Positions 46,367 through 57,600 of a stretch of 64,000 nt of DNA are shown piece by piece. Source of the DNA: Poa pratensis (taxonomy: Eukaryota; Streptophyta; Magnoliopsida; Poales; Poaceae); the NCBI GenBank assembly GCA_947311845.1, contig CAMZMU010000027.1, positions 31,077,723-31,141,722 on the forward strand. The letters run 5' to 3'. Position 1 is the first letter of the stretch. Each line of letters opens with the position of its first letter. Position numbers and translations under genes: made by a program. The notes beneath the pieces are model-generated. The model saw only the letters and a program-made list of their open reading frames with translations, did not search any database and was not told the DNA's origin.

Positions 46367-48366
46367 GTTAGGTGAAAGGATCGAGTAGGTTGACTAGAGG
46401 GGGGGGGTGAATAGACAACTACCAATTTTAATTTTCATTTCAACAAATTAGGGAATTGCTCAAATATAAGTTCTCTAGATATGCAACTAGGTGAACAAAC
46501 CTATATGATGAGCAATAAACGAGCTAGCGAGATAAACTAAACAAGATAAGCTAGCAATACAAGTAAAGGTAGATAAAGAGATAACCACACAGTGACGCGG
46601 AGATGATTCCCGAAGTTCACTTCCCAATGGAAGCTACGTCTTCGTTGGAGCGATGCGGGGTCACAAGTGATCCCCGAATAGCCTTGATATGGCACACCAT
46701 ATCTCCCTCGTGTTATCCTCCAATGAGGAGCTCCACGAGCCACTATATGATGCCCTCGAGGTCGGCAACAAACCTTTACAAGGATGAGGCACACTCCACA
46801 ACCGAATTGGTGGCTCTCACCAAATTCCCGCGGCTCCCAAAGCCACAAGAATCACAAGGCCGATGCACGTCTCCACAACTCAGTTGGAGGCTCCCGGCTA
46901 GTCCCCGCGGCTTCCAAAGCCACAAGAACTACCAACGACCGTTTAGGGTTCCAATGAACCCAAGAGTAACAAGTTCCTCAAAGAAATGGATGGGAAAATC
47001 AAATCGCTTTGGTGGAAGTGTAGATCTAGATCAACTCTGCCAAGTCCTAGAAGGACAAGGTGTTTGAGTGGGTAGGGAGAAAGATCTACTAGTTTTAAGC
47101 ATGCAACAATGGTGGGAGAGATATTTCTGGTCGTTTACCCTTCTCAAGGTAGGAGAAGGCCCTTATATAGTGCTCCACAAAATCTAGCCGTTGCAGGAAA
47201 ACTTACCCCGAAATCTCCAGTCAGGAGTCCGGAATCTCCGGTCTGGGCGCAATCTCCGCCCCACAAAGGGGCCCGGAATTTCTGCACAAACCGGAGACTT
47301 CCAAAGTCTCCAGCCTCCGGCCAGTCTCCGGACAGGGCACCCGAGGCTCACGCCAAGCGCTGGCGAATTTCGCCCAGTCCAGGAAAACTTGAGGCCGGAA
47401 TCTCCGGCTGTCCTGAGCCAGAAACTTTCAAAGTCTCCGGCCTTGACAGCACTAGAATTTCCAAGGTAATTTCAAACAAGCACTAGAAATTTCTGAGACA
47501 CTATTTCACCATTGTTTTTGTGGAATATCTGGGTGCAAAAACCGTGCATGTGAAAATGTGATTTCCACAAACTTTCCAACGAGTGAACCCCTCTTAGGGG
47601 TGTAAACGGATAGGATAATTTCTGCATCGAATCCGTCGCCGAATCCGTTTTAAAGAATCCATATCCGGTTCTGAAGAATTTGCCAGATAAGGATATCCGA
47701 TTCCGAACTGAACACCCGGATACGGTATAGGATATGGTATGAAAAATAGCATCCGAATATGGATTATCCGAATATTAGTTAGGATTATCCGATGGTTATA
47801 ATCCGAATAATCCGATTTTCTACCGAAATGTCTAAACTAATAGAGCACAATTTGTATTTAGTGAGTTGTGGAGCTCATTTGTTGAACAACGACTACTTTG
47901 CATGGTCATTCTACATACTATGGAGTATAACTTTGTTAGATTATTATGTTGTTGAGCTATTATTTTTTGTTATGTGGCTTGATGATATACATTGCGCATA
48001 CCGATCCGACTAATTTTCTTTCCGCCCCGAATCCGCTCCGTTTCCGTTTCAAATCCGTGATTATATCTATCCGCCCCCGAATCCGTAACCGTTCATTATC
48101 CAATCCGATCTGAATCCGAGAAAAAATATGGTAAAGGATATGGTAGAGGTAAAATCCGATCCGATCCGATCCGTTTACACCCCTAACCCCTCTTAATAGT
48201 ACCGCTACCCTAAGACTTAATAAATTAATTCTTTGGGATGCCGACTTCGATCTTTTCTCCTTTTAGAGGGGTCAAACACCGTCTCGTGCAATTTCAACAA
48301 ATGTACCTAAAATACTTTAGCACACGGTAAGATCAAACTTATGTTGTTAACAAACACACAAAACAA
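46367..48366. mobile_element. 2-kb insertion in copia integrase/RT linker, unclassified
   Basis: Copia coding stops in CYPNLAATVH (48367, minus) and resumes in KLAPRSTPCVFIGYATEHKG (46366). The insert starts GTTAGGTGAAAGGATCG at the left and ends AACAAACACACAAAACAA at the right. The left part (CTAGAGGGGGGGGTGAATAG) resembles a common non-coding retroelement motif of Triticeae. No duplication is clear and no protein is recognised. Confidence 0.65.
47595..48185. mobile_element. hAT-type non-autonomous element
   Basis: The inverted termini are TAGGGGTGTAAACGGAT and ATCCGTTTACACCCCTA, with a perfect 8-bp duplication ACCCCTCT (47587-47594 and 48186-48193). At 591 bp it has no transposase. The interior repeats AATCCG/ATCCGA motifs many times. 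It sits inside the 2-kb insertion, so it is the third nesting level. Confidence 0.92.
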
Positions 48367-50372
48367 ATGGACGGTGGCGGCTAGGTTTGGGTAGCAGAGG
48401 CAGCCATAAACGCGTAGGTGGTCGTAGGTTGGGGCTGTGAGAAAGAGAACCTCGTGTGGGGTTTTGAGATCGAGTGGTTTGGTGGGTCGTAGTTTTAGGA
48501 GATGGGTGGCGGCAGCGAGAGCTTCGGCCCAAAATGATGGCGGCATCGATGCTTGAATAAGCAGGGTGCGAAGAACATCGTTTGTGGTTCCAATTCCTCG
48601 TTCCGCCTTGCCGTTTTGTGGTGACGTGTAGGGGCAAGAGAAACGAAGAATTGTGCCGTAGGGGTTTAGGAATTGGCATTGGCGTGGTTGTCAAATTCAG
48701 TACCATTGTCACATTGTATGGTGGCGATGACGCGATCAAAATGTGTACGAACATATGCGTGGAAGTTTTGCAGAGTGTAATGGACATAAGATTTAAATCG
48801 TAAAGGAAAAGTCCACATGTAATGAGTAAAGTCATTGATGATAATCAAATAATATTTCATATTCGAATTGCTAGAAATAGGGGATGTCCATAAATCATAG
48901 TGGATTAATTGAAATGCAGCGGAAGTTTTACTAACTGAATTTGAAAAAGGTAACCTAACATGCTTGCCAAGTTGACATGCGTGGCAAAGATAATCTAAAT
49001 TATTACATGAGAAAGATTTATTGAATTGGGAGCTGATGCCGGGCTGTCCTAAACGCCGGTGCCAGAGGTCTTTGTTGATGGTGGTAGCTGCGAGAGCTTG
49101 ATGATGCGCCGACGGGAAGAAGATCGGGTAGAGATCGCTGGTGCTATCACATCGCAGAAGAAGTTCCTGGGTGCGGAGGTCCTTCAGAGAAACACCAAGA
49201 GGATCAAATTGCATAGAAATATTGTTATCAGTGGTGAAACGACGAACAAAGAGTAGATCAGCGACGATATTAGGAGTTACTAACACATTATTCAGATTAA
49301 AAGATTGTGTGGAAGAAGAAAAAGCAGAATCACCAAGATGGGCAATCGGGAGAGAAGTGCCATTGCCAACAATAACAGGATCTAAATGATTTACAGGTCT
49401 AGAGCGAAGAAGAGTACCTGCGTTGCCGGTCATGTGAGCAGAGGCGCCGGAGTCGGTGACCCAGCGAGAGCCGTTGTTGTTGGCGATCGACATGTCGTGG
49501 AGGGCGGCAAGCAGCGCAGACTGGTTGAAGGAGTTGACGTTGGCCGGAGCGCCGTACGGGCCATGGAAGGGCTGTGGCGCGGTGAAGTAGGGGGTCGGTG
49601 GCGGCGTCTGGAATGATGGCATCGGCGGCTGGAACGACTGTATCAGCGGCGGCGGATGAGGGTACATCTGGAGCGGCGCGAACATGGTGTGCGCCTGGTG
49701 AGGTCGTGGAGCATGGCCGAGGAGGCTGGGAGCGGCGCTAGGAGCGGCGCCGGGGCGCGTCGGCATATGGAACGGCGCGGGCCAGGCCTGCACCATCCCC
49801 GTCCATGGCGCCGTCGAGGACGGCGAGTGCTGGTAGCCGCCGTGGTTGCTGAAGCGCTTGCGCTTTGGCTTGCCCTGATTGGGAGAGGGCGAGCCGAAGC
49901 TGTCCTGGCCGCTGTGTGAGCCTGATGGAGCGGGCGGACGGTTGGTGTAGAGCGCCGTGTTGGAGGAGGAAGGAGCGGTCCGCGTCTGCAGCTCATCCAT
50001 GGTGAGCATGTGGATGGCCTCGGTGAAGCTCAGCGTGGCGGCGTCCTTCTGGATCATCTTGGCGGTCATCGCGTGGCGCTCATGGAGGCAGCGGACGAGC
50101 TGGAGGAGCAGCGCAGGGTTGGAGAGCGGGTAGCCGATGTCGGAGAGGGCGTCGGCGATGCCCTTCAGCTTGGCGCAGTAGGTGGTGACGGGATGGTGCT
50201 CCTGGCGTTCCGCGTGGAACTGCTCCGTCAGGTTCATGGCGCGGGCGATGGCGTTGTGGCGGAAGACAGACTGGATCGCCGTCCAGATCGTGCGAGCGGA
50301 GGCCGTCGGGGAAGACACCATCGATTTGAGCTCGGGCGAGATGACTACAGGCTGGGAGAATTTGGTGTGCAT
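48310..50372 (-). pseudogene. Copia gag, protease and integrase
   Basis: The frame 50372-48666 covers a gag part (SPTASARTIWTAIQSVFRHN, HHPVTTYCAKLKGIADALSD), a proline-rich linker, protease (WVTDSGASAHMTGN) and the integrase HHCC finger (LWHRRLGQPG, CHACQLGKHVRLPF). Integrase core sequence follows (LIIINDFTHYMWTFPL, IQCDNGTEFDN). Beyond a frameshift near 48670 it continues through NGKAERGIGTTNDVLRTLLI in another frame until the insertion. The first codons come from LTR sequence, showing that the gag start is deleted. Confidence 0.9.
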
Positions 50373-50556
50373 AGACGCATTGTATATTGAATGAATGATT
50401 ACAGGAGATTACATCTGTATATATAGCCTCGGAGAGGCTGTGCTTGAGCAGGTGCGATCCTATCTACACGGGAGGGTGGAGAGGATGGCGTGCGTGATCC
50501 ATGCAATGCATGGATAAGAGCTAGACCTAGTCTACAGGTACAGGTACAGTCTAACC
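50346..50556 (-). repeat. Copia 5' LTR, inner end truncated
   Basis: It matches the 3' LTR over 211 bp but lacks the last 8 bp at its inner end, and its first base pair reads GG instead of TG. The junction at about 50345 leads directly into gag. Confidence 0.88.
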
Positions 50557-50561
50557 GTTAA

Positions 50562-50989
50562 TTTCTTGATTTTACCACGCAGGTATACCAGAAGCAAATA
50601 GACGATGAATACTGGCGTATGTGGGCTGTCAGGCTGTGACCTGTGAAGCCTCTCAGATCGTGTGTGGAAAAACATGTGTACAACATCCCTACCAGATAAT
50701 GTGCTGCCCTCCATCTTGACCATTATAAAAGTGACTTGACAGACGGACCTTCATTTCAGGGTTTGAATCTGTGAAACTGTTGAGATGATGATTACTGGAG
50801 GTCCACTTTGTGAAACATGGACGAATGAAAAAAGTCATGCCAAGGTAGAAGGCTGGTTTCTTTAATGGACATGCTTGGTCTTGTGTTGGCACAGCTTTCC
50901 ACTTGTTAAGCGGGGACTTGGTGTCACATATGCGGAGATATTATATGGATTAAAATTTAAGACTGGACTCGTAGTGGAAACTGCATGTG
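50562..50989. other. Intergenic, right of the copia element
   Basis: Starts with the split host repeat (to about 50583). The rest is unrecognised. Confidence 0.4.
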
Positions 50990-50992
50990 TTA

Positions 50993-51177
50993 GAGCATCT
51001 TCAAGCGGAGTTGTCAAACCGCTCCCAAACGTCCGGCGGACAGCCTGAACAAGGTTTCAAGTAAAAACATACACCGGACCATGGTCTTCAAACACTTCTC
51101 ATATGTCCGGACTGTCCGGCAACCCCCGGAAGGGTTTGGGGGCGACCAGACGCGACCGGGTGTGACTGGAGATGCTC
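50993..51177. mobile_element. PIF/Harbinger-type MITE
   Basis: The termini GAGCATCTTCAAGC and CTGGAGATGCTC are inverted, with a TTA duplication (50990-50992 and 51178-51180). It is 185 bp long. Confidence 0.88.
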
Positions 51178-51188
51178 TTAATATTCTA

Positions 51189-51284
51189 GTCACTCCTTTC
51201 ACAAAAGATGTCTCAACCTATTTCAAATTTGCATGTATCTAGAATTTGGACTAGGTTGAGACATCTTTTTGTGAACTGAGGAAA
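51189..51284. mobile_element. Stowaway MITE, slightly decayed
   Basis: The arms TTCACAAAAGATGTCTCAACC and GGTTGAGACATCTTTTTGTGAA (last base T of the CTC ends mutated) are complementary. TA dinucleotides flank at 51187-51188 and 51285-51286. It lies 9 bp from the neighbouring Harbinger MITE. Confidence 0.85.
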
Positions 51285-51286
51285 TA

Positions 51287-51656
51287 CGTTACTAGCTTGA
51301 CATGTACATTATTTTTAGCCGAAGTCAATATTTGTAAGGTTTTTTACCAGATATATAGGAAGTCTTTGAGAAGGGATCAGACCGAAAATAATATTTATTC
51401 TGTAGCGGGCGATGTCATAGAGAATTCATTGGAAGACATTGAAAAATGTGACAGAATTAGCCTGCAGGTCGAGTATTGAGATTGCACGAAGTCGCTACTA
51501 GCAAGTCCCTTTTCGACGGATTTATCAGTTTTCTTAGTTTTTCAGAAAACTTGAAATCACTCTCCACCGTCTCCTAGGCAGTAGAAAACCGAGGCTTCTC
51601 TCTCCCAAGTTTTCTTCCTGGAACGCTGAGCAGAGCCGTGTAGTATTCTGTAGCCA
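51287..51656. other. Intergenic with an exon-like frame
   Basis: An open frame at 51315-51479 reads KSLRRDQTENNIYSVAGDVI then ENSLEDIEKCDRISLQVEY and a stop. It looks protein-like, perhaps the last exon of a lost gene, but I do not recognise it. Confidence 0.3.
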
Positions 51657-51659
51657 TTA

Positions 51660-52707
51660 GTGCATCTCCACCAGGAGCCTCCAAACGACCCCTGAAAGGC
51701 CCATTGGGAGTCCAGACACCAAAAACCGCCACCAGCGGCACCCCCAAAAACCACTTGGTCTACCCTCACCCAGGCAGCGCGCCGCGCTCACCCTCTTGGG
51801 CAGGAGGAGCAGGAGCCGGAGCAGGCGCATCAGCCTGCCGTCGACGCGCCGCCCTTCGATTGGACCGATGTGGACGACGTCGACGTGGATGAGCAGGAGC
51901 CGGAGCAGGCGGCTCCTTACCCCGGGCAAGAGCCGCCTCCGGAGCAGGTGCCAGCGCTGGAGCAGGAGCTACCACCGCCGCTGTGGCCAGACCAGGTGGT
52001 TGCCGTCAACTCGTTCGACACCTGGCGCAACGAGCAGGCAGCCCAATAGCTCAGGCTCGGGTACGAGGCGGTTGGCAACGTCGTCGATGCAACCATCTTG
52101 TAGGCCTCCATCGAAACCGCGGAGCGGGACGTTCGCTGCCGCGCCTTCATGGTCGTCGAGCGCGAGGCGTACGCCAACCTCAATGGTGTGGCCGCGGAGC
52201 GGAAGGATGCGGCCTCGATGGAGGCCGCACAGCAAGCGGCTCACGAGGAGCTGAACCGGATGCGCGAGGCAAGGCAGTCAGCAGCGAGGGAGGCAACTGC
52301 GAGGGAGGCCGAGCGTGAGAGGGCTGCCAGGGATGGCATGCGCCGGGCGGCGAGCGCGCTCCGGCAGGAGAGACGTGTCCACTCGCGCTTAGCCCAGGCA
52401 GCCCTGGCAGAAGAGGCGCCCAGGCACGACGACGAGGCAGGCCCAGTCGAAGTTTAGACTAGGGTTTAGATTAGGGTACCGTTTATAAGTTTAAATTAGG
52501 GTTGTTTGAATCTAAATTTAAGTTTCAATTCTAGCGCGCCATAGTGTTCGCCGAGCATCGGCATCATGCCCACAACATCATTTGCTCGCCTTTGGGATGG
52601 GCATTTGGGGTGCGCTGTTGTGGAGGGTCTCAAAATGTTGGGCATACACATGTCCGACACCTCCAATTGGGCGGGTGCCGGACCCGAGGCCGCCGGTGGA
52701 GATACTC
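51660..52707 (+). mobile_element. PIF/Harbinger element A with decayed ORF
   Basis: The termini are GTGCATCTCCACC and GGTGGAGATACTC, with TTA at 51657-51659 and 52708-52710. The interior shares with element B the region starting CTACCCTCACCCAGGCAGCG and an ORF coding AHEELNRMREARQ and MRRAASAL. Two in-frame stops interrupt it near 52048 and 52101. A lacks the roughly 450-bp promoter-like part of B, so it is an internal-deletion relative. Confidence 0.88.
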
Positions 52708-53182
52708 TTAGAGAATCTCCACCGGGGGCCTCTAAACGACCCCCCAAAGGCCCTTTGGGGGACCGGACACGAAAAACCGCCACCAGCGGCACCCCCCAAA
52801 GGCTCGCCCCGAGCGATTTTGTGTCCGACAGGAGGCCCGATTGGGGGTGCCGGACATTGACCGGACATGGCCTCCGATAGGTGCGCCCCACTGATCATAG
52901 ACGTAGGGCGCGAGGAGGTGCTGTAAATTACGCCGTGCAAGAGGTCGTTCCGCCCGCGTTAATGGCGACGCGTTTCTACAGGCGACGAAGCGACGGGACA
53001 GTGAGGCGTCTGCGGCACGCCTCGCAATTACGCCGGCGCCCAGGCTTTCCCGGCTTCCCAAGCGTCGGCGTGGCCGAATCGCGTCGCCGCCACATAACTC
53101 CGACGCGACGCGTACTCACCCACCCGCCGCTTCCCACCCAGTGCCACCGCTTCCCACCCTCCGTTTCCCGCCCCTCCCCGCC

Positions 53183-53189
53183 TATATAA
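53183..53189 (+). promoter_or_regulatory. TATA box inside Harbinger element B
   Basis: TATATAA lies 73 bp upstream of the ATG at 53256 in a CT-rich context, as in a plant core promoter. It suggests the carried ORF was once transcribed. Confidence 0.55.
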
Positions 53190-53255
53190 CACTCCTCTGC
53201 CGTGCAGCCTCACCACACCAAAGCTCGCCGTAGTGTCTCCGCCTCGCCAAGCACC

Positions 53256-53878
53256 ATGCCTAGCCGCCTCCAAACCACCTGGTCCACCCTCACCCAGGCA
53301 GCGCGCCGCGCTCACCCTCTGGGGCAGGAGGAGGAGCCGGAGCAGGCGCCGGAGCAGGCGCTCCGCGGCAGCTGTAGCAGGAGCCGGCCCAAGATCCTTA
53401 CCCTGGGCAGGAGCCGCCTCCGGAGGAGGAGTCTGCGCAGGAGCAGGAGCCGGCGCCGGAGCAGGAGCTGCCGCCGCCGCTGTGGCCCGACCAGGTGGTC
53501 GCCGTCAACTCCTTCGACACGTGGCGCGCCGAGCAGGCGGCCAGCCAATTCAGGCTCGGCTACGACGCGGTTGGCAACGCCGTTGAGGCCGCCATCATGA
53601 AGGTCTCCATCGCGACCGCGGAGCGAGCCGTTCGTTGCCGCACCTTCATGGCCGCCGAGCGCGCGGCGTACGCAGACCTCAACGCCATGGCCGCAGAGCG
53701 GGAGAATCCGGCCTCGATGGAGGCCGCCCAGCGGGCGGCTCACGAGGAGCTGAACCGGATGCGCGAGGCGAGGCAGGCAGCAGCTGCGAGGGATGCCGCG
53801 CGCGAGAGGGCTGTCAGGGATGACATGCGTCGGGCGGCGAGCGCGCTCGGCAGGAGAGGCGTGTCCGCTCGCGCCTAG
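53256..53878 (+). pseudogene. Transposon-carried ORF of unknown function
   Basis: From ATG the frame reads MPSRLQTTWSTLTQAARRAH and a Q/E/P-rich part. A frameshift near 53365 moves the continuation (WPDQVVAVNSFDTWRAEQA, then ATAERAVRCRTFMAAERAAY) into a second frame. The C-terminus is an A/E/R-rich likely coiled coil (AHEELNRMREARQAAAARD). Relative to copy A, one base is lost near 53852, which shortens the end. No known domain is seen; it is not a recognisable transposase or Myb-like ORF1. Confidence 0.6.
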
Positions 53879-54232
53879 CCCAGGAGAGCCAGAAGGCCTC
53901 CCTGGCAGGACAGGCGCCCCACTACGACGACGAGGCAGACCAGAGCGGCGGAGTTTAGAGTAGGGTTTAGCTTAGGGTTTAGATTAGGGTTTAAATTTCA
54001 ATCGTTTAGTTTAAATTTGAATCGTTTAACTTTGAATCACTTAAATTCCATGTCGCTCGCAAGGTGTTTGGATCATGGCCGGCAACTCGGACCGTTTGGA
54101 GGGTGTCCCTTTGGAGGTGCCACTGTGGGCGGCCTCTAAATATTGCCCGGATACATGTCCGACACCCCAAAAGGAGTCTCAATTGGGGCTGCCGGACACA
54201 CGTTTAGAGGCCCCTCGGTGGAGACGCTCTTA

Positions 54233-54662
54233 CCCACACAAGCACCCAGGAGGCACAAGCGCACAGCAGCAAAACACCAAAGCGCACACGCTACGGAGGA
54301 AGAGGACGACATGGCTTTGCTGCTGCTGCTGCAGTGGTCACTTCTTTAACCCTCGCTCGCATCGCGTCGCACGCAGCCTTTATTGTGGTGCTTCTTCCTT
54401 GTGCGGCCAGCCAGCCGCCGCAGTGCACGACACACCACCGAGACTCCGGCACGGCTTAAAAGCGCCGCACACCTCCTCCGCCCTCGCCATTATTGCGCCG
54501 CGTGCAGCACCAGCAGTGCTCCACGCCTCCACCTTGCTCAAAGGTTTGTCCCTGCTGCGCTAGCTAGTCCCATGGATGGGCGGCGCAGCTAGTGTTCTTC
54601 CTTGGCGATTCTTGGCCCCCCTCTGGAGTGAGTCTGCGGCGGCGGAGCTGCGCTCTGAGGCG
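54233..54662 (+). promoter_or_regulatory. Subtilase promoter/5' UTR with a short upstream ORF
   Basis: Between Harbinger B and the subtilase ATG. A 12-codon upstream ORF (54311-54349, MALLLLLQWSLL) lies ahead of the main start. Whether it is in the mRNA depends on the transcription start, which is not visible. Confidence 0.4.
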
Positions 54663-57600
54663 ATGGGGGCGGTGCGCAGGGAGCAATGGGCCGTTCCCTT
54701 CCTGTGGGCGGCGGTTCTTGGGGTGGTGCTGCTGGGCGGCGGCGGGGTCGTCCGCGGCTTCGAGGAGGGTACCGCCGCGGTTTACATTGTCACCATGAAG
54801 CAGGCGGCGGCGTCCCACAAGCGCCTCGACCTGGAGATGGTTGGGAGAAGCAGTGTTTTCGGCGGCGGCGACGGCGGTGACGGGGATACTCCGGCCACCA
54901 GCATTTTCAGGAAGCCCAGGTGGGGGCTATTCTTAGCAGTAATTTCTCCGATTGTTTTCGCTTTATTCATTTCCACCTTTTGCAATTGGCGCGCCAGATT
55001 CCACAGTTTACCCTTGAAAGGAAATTTTCTTCCTCAGTTTATAAGGTTCTAGCACGTCTTGGGTGGTTTGGGGCAAACTCGATTGATTAGTATTACTCAG
55101 ATTTCTTAATCTGCCAACAGCTCTGTATACGTTGTAATTGGTCGTTGGAATTCCTTTTTTTTACAAGGATTTTATTACCCCTTTTGACACCAATAGATGG
55201 ATTGAAGTAGAACTGATGTAGAATGAAAAGTGCTTCAACCAAATATTTCATTAGGTCCACTTATCCCCGTAAGGTGAACAACTGTAGGTTCTTTACCGGT
55301 AATTAACCGATGCCACCTTTGGACTGTAGACTCCCAAGATATAAAACTACCATGTATCCTTTTTCTTAGAACAATTAGCTAGTGCGGTCGTCTTAACATT
55401 CATGTTAGGATGACTTTGTTGTCTATCATAACAGTAAAAAAAATTCACACCAGAAAAGAGAGAGAAGAAAAGTATCTCTCTACTTTTATCTACTTGGTGC
55501 AGAAATTTGTTTTGGCTAAAGATAGTATATTTTCTGAAGATTAATTATCGATTTAGCTTGTTATCTGATATGGCCCAGCAGTTCTTTTTCATGCAATACT
55601 CTATCTGGTTTCTTTCTCACACTGATATTAACCTGGTAATGCAGGCCTGGTTCACCCAAACCTATGAATTATGGCTCATACCTAGTTCACCTTCATGATT
55701 CTCTCCTGAAGAAAACACTAAGAGGAGAGTGCTACATTAAGTTTTACAGTTACCACTACTTGATTAATGGTTTTGCTGTTGTCCTCACTCCTCAACAGGT
55801 ATCCAACTTTGTGTGTTTGTTCCTTGTGCTATTTCTGCTCTATCATTATATCATCCTGCATTATAACTTCTGATTCACTTGTCAAAGAAAAGAGCATTAT
55901 TGCATGATGTCAACATTTCCAAAATAAGAAAAAATTATGAAATATGAAGTTAAACATTCATTATCATTGAATATTCCTTTTTGTGTGATCTTCTGTAGTT
56001 TGTTTCTCGCACCTTGAAAGCTGTTACCCCTGGTTTCGTGTTTCTTACCTGTTTTCAGGAACTTGTAGAAGATTGTTCACTCATTTCTTATCTATATTTT
56101 AACTGGTTTTCTGCTTGCATTAACAGGCAGAGAAACTATATAGGAGAAAAGAAGTGGCAAACATGATGTTGGATTTCTCCGTGAGGACTGCAACTACATA
56201 TACACCTGAGTTCCTTGGCTTACCACAGGGTGCATGGGTGCAAGAAGGTGGCCCTCAATGTGCTGGCCAGGGTGTTGTTATTGGCCTCATTGATACAGGA
56301 ATTGATCCAAATCACCCCAGCTTTGCAGATGACTTGACAACCGATAATTATCCAGTTCCTGCTCACTATGTTGGCAATTGTGAGGTTACGAATGATTTTC
56401 CATCTGGATCCTGCAATAGGAAGCTTGTTGGAGCTCGACATTTTGCAGCATCTGCAATAACCCGAGGAGTCTTTAATGCCTCTAAAGATCTTGCTTCACC
56501 ATCTGATAGTGATGGCCACGGGACGTAAGTAATATTTTCTGATTTACCCATACCTGTCATTAATAATTGTAGAAAAGGAATGGTTTCTATTACTGTGTCT
56601 GGATGGGCAGTCAGACATGCGACTTTTTTGTTGAACGATTGTATTCTCCAGTAACCACAGTAATTCTTGTTGTTTGGCCATCCAACTCTTTACATTTATT
56701 CAGAAGTTTGTTTTAAATACTAGACACGGAATATCATTGTGGTCCAACAATCCATGAATGTAGCTTTGTTTCACTCTATCTTCTGTTTTTGCAATGAAGC
56801 TGGCCTAGTCTATTATCGGAATAATTTATGCAGAAGTTCTGGGAGAAACGGTTATTTACTGTTGATTTGTTTCCATTGTTTCTTTCTTTCAACTTCAATT
56901 GAAGTATCGCTTTTGATATGTGGACCAGTTGATCCGAGAATGTTGTTTTCTCATTTTAAGATTTGTACATACAGCCACACAGCATCCATCGCGGCTGGTA
57001 ATCATGGAATTCCTGTTATTGTGGCTGGGCATCACTTTGGGAATGCAAGTGGAATGGCTCCTCGTGCACAGTAAGTCTACTACTTTTGGTTAGAGATATA
57101 TGTATGATTCTGTTTATTACCAAATATATAACAATATTATGTTTTAGCATTGCTGTCTATAAAGCTCTGTACAAAGGCTTTGGAGGTTTTGCTGCTGATG
57201 TAGTGGCTGCAATAGATCAGGTAATGACCCTTCTGCATGTTGATTATATGCTGTAAACACAAAATTATTGACCCATTTTAGAATGTGATCCTCAGCGGTG
57301 CAAAAGGACATGTTGATAATCGTCTAATAGGCTTGAGATCCCAGGACATGAGTTATCTGTTGCATATACTAGCTAATCAAGACGGGGAATGTGAGCCTAT
57401 TTTTACTGAACAAATCTACAATAGGAAGTCAAATTCTGTGATGACCAAATGTAAATGTGTTGACTACAAATGTAGTGTGCTTTGGATATATATGTATGTT
57501 GGGAGTTTACATGCCATCATTTAAAACTTTGGGTGTGGTATTCTTGGCAAAGCTCTGCCAACTTGGGTAGAAGCATTGCAAATTTCTAATTAAGAAACAT

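Larger units (their letters stand above)
44095..50556 (-). mobile_element. Ty1/copia LTR retrotransposon, defective, nested
   Basis: The element runs on the minus strand between 5-bp duplications GTTAA (44090-44094 and 50557-50561). The 3' LTR (44095-44313) has TG...CA ends and is preceded by a polypurine tract (CTGCGGGGGA on the minus strand). Gene order gag, protease, integrase, RT, RNase H is copia-type. The 5' LTR has lost its last bases; the primer binding site, leader and gag start are deleted, so the LTR runs straight into mid-gag. Pol is broken by frameshifts and by a 2-kb insertion (46367-48366). It is not autonomous. Confidence 0.92.
52711..54229 (+). mobile_element. PIF/Harbinger element B with promoter and ORF
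   Basis: The termini are GAGAATCTCCACCGGGGG and CTCGGTGGAGACGCTC, with TTA at 52708-52710 (shared with A) and 54230-54232. It carries a TATA box, a leader, an ORF and a TTTAGGG-rich 3' part. It ends 433 bp upstream of the subtilase start codon, so it borders that promoter. Confidence 0.88.
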
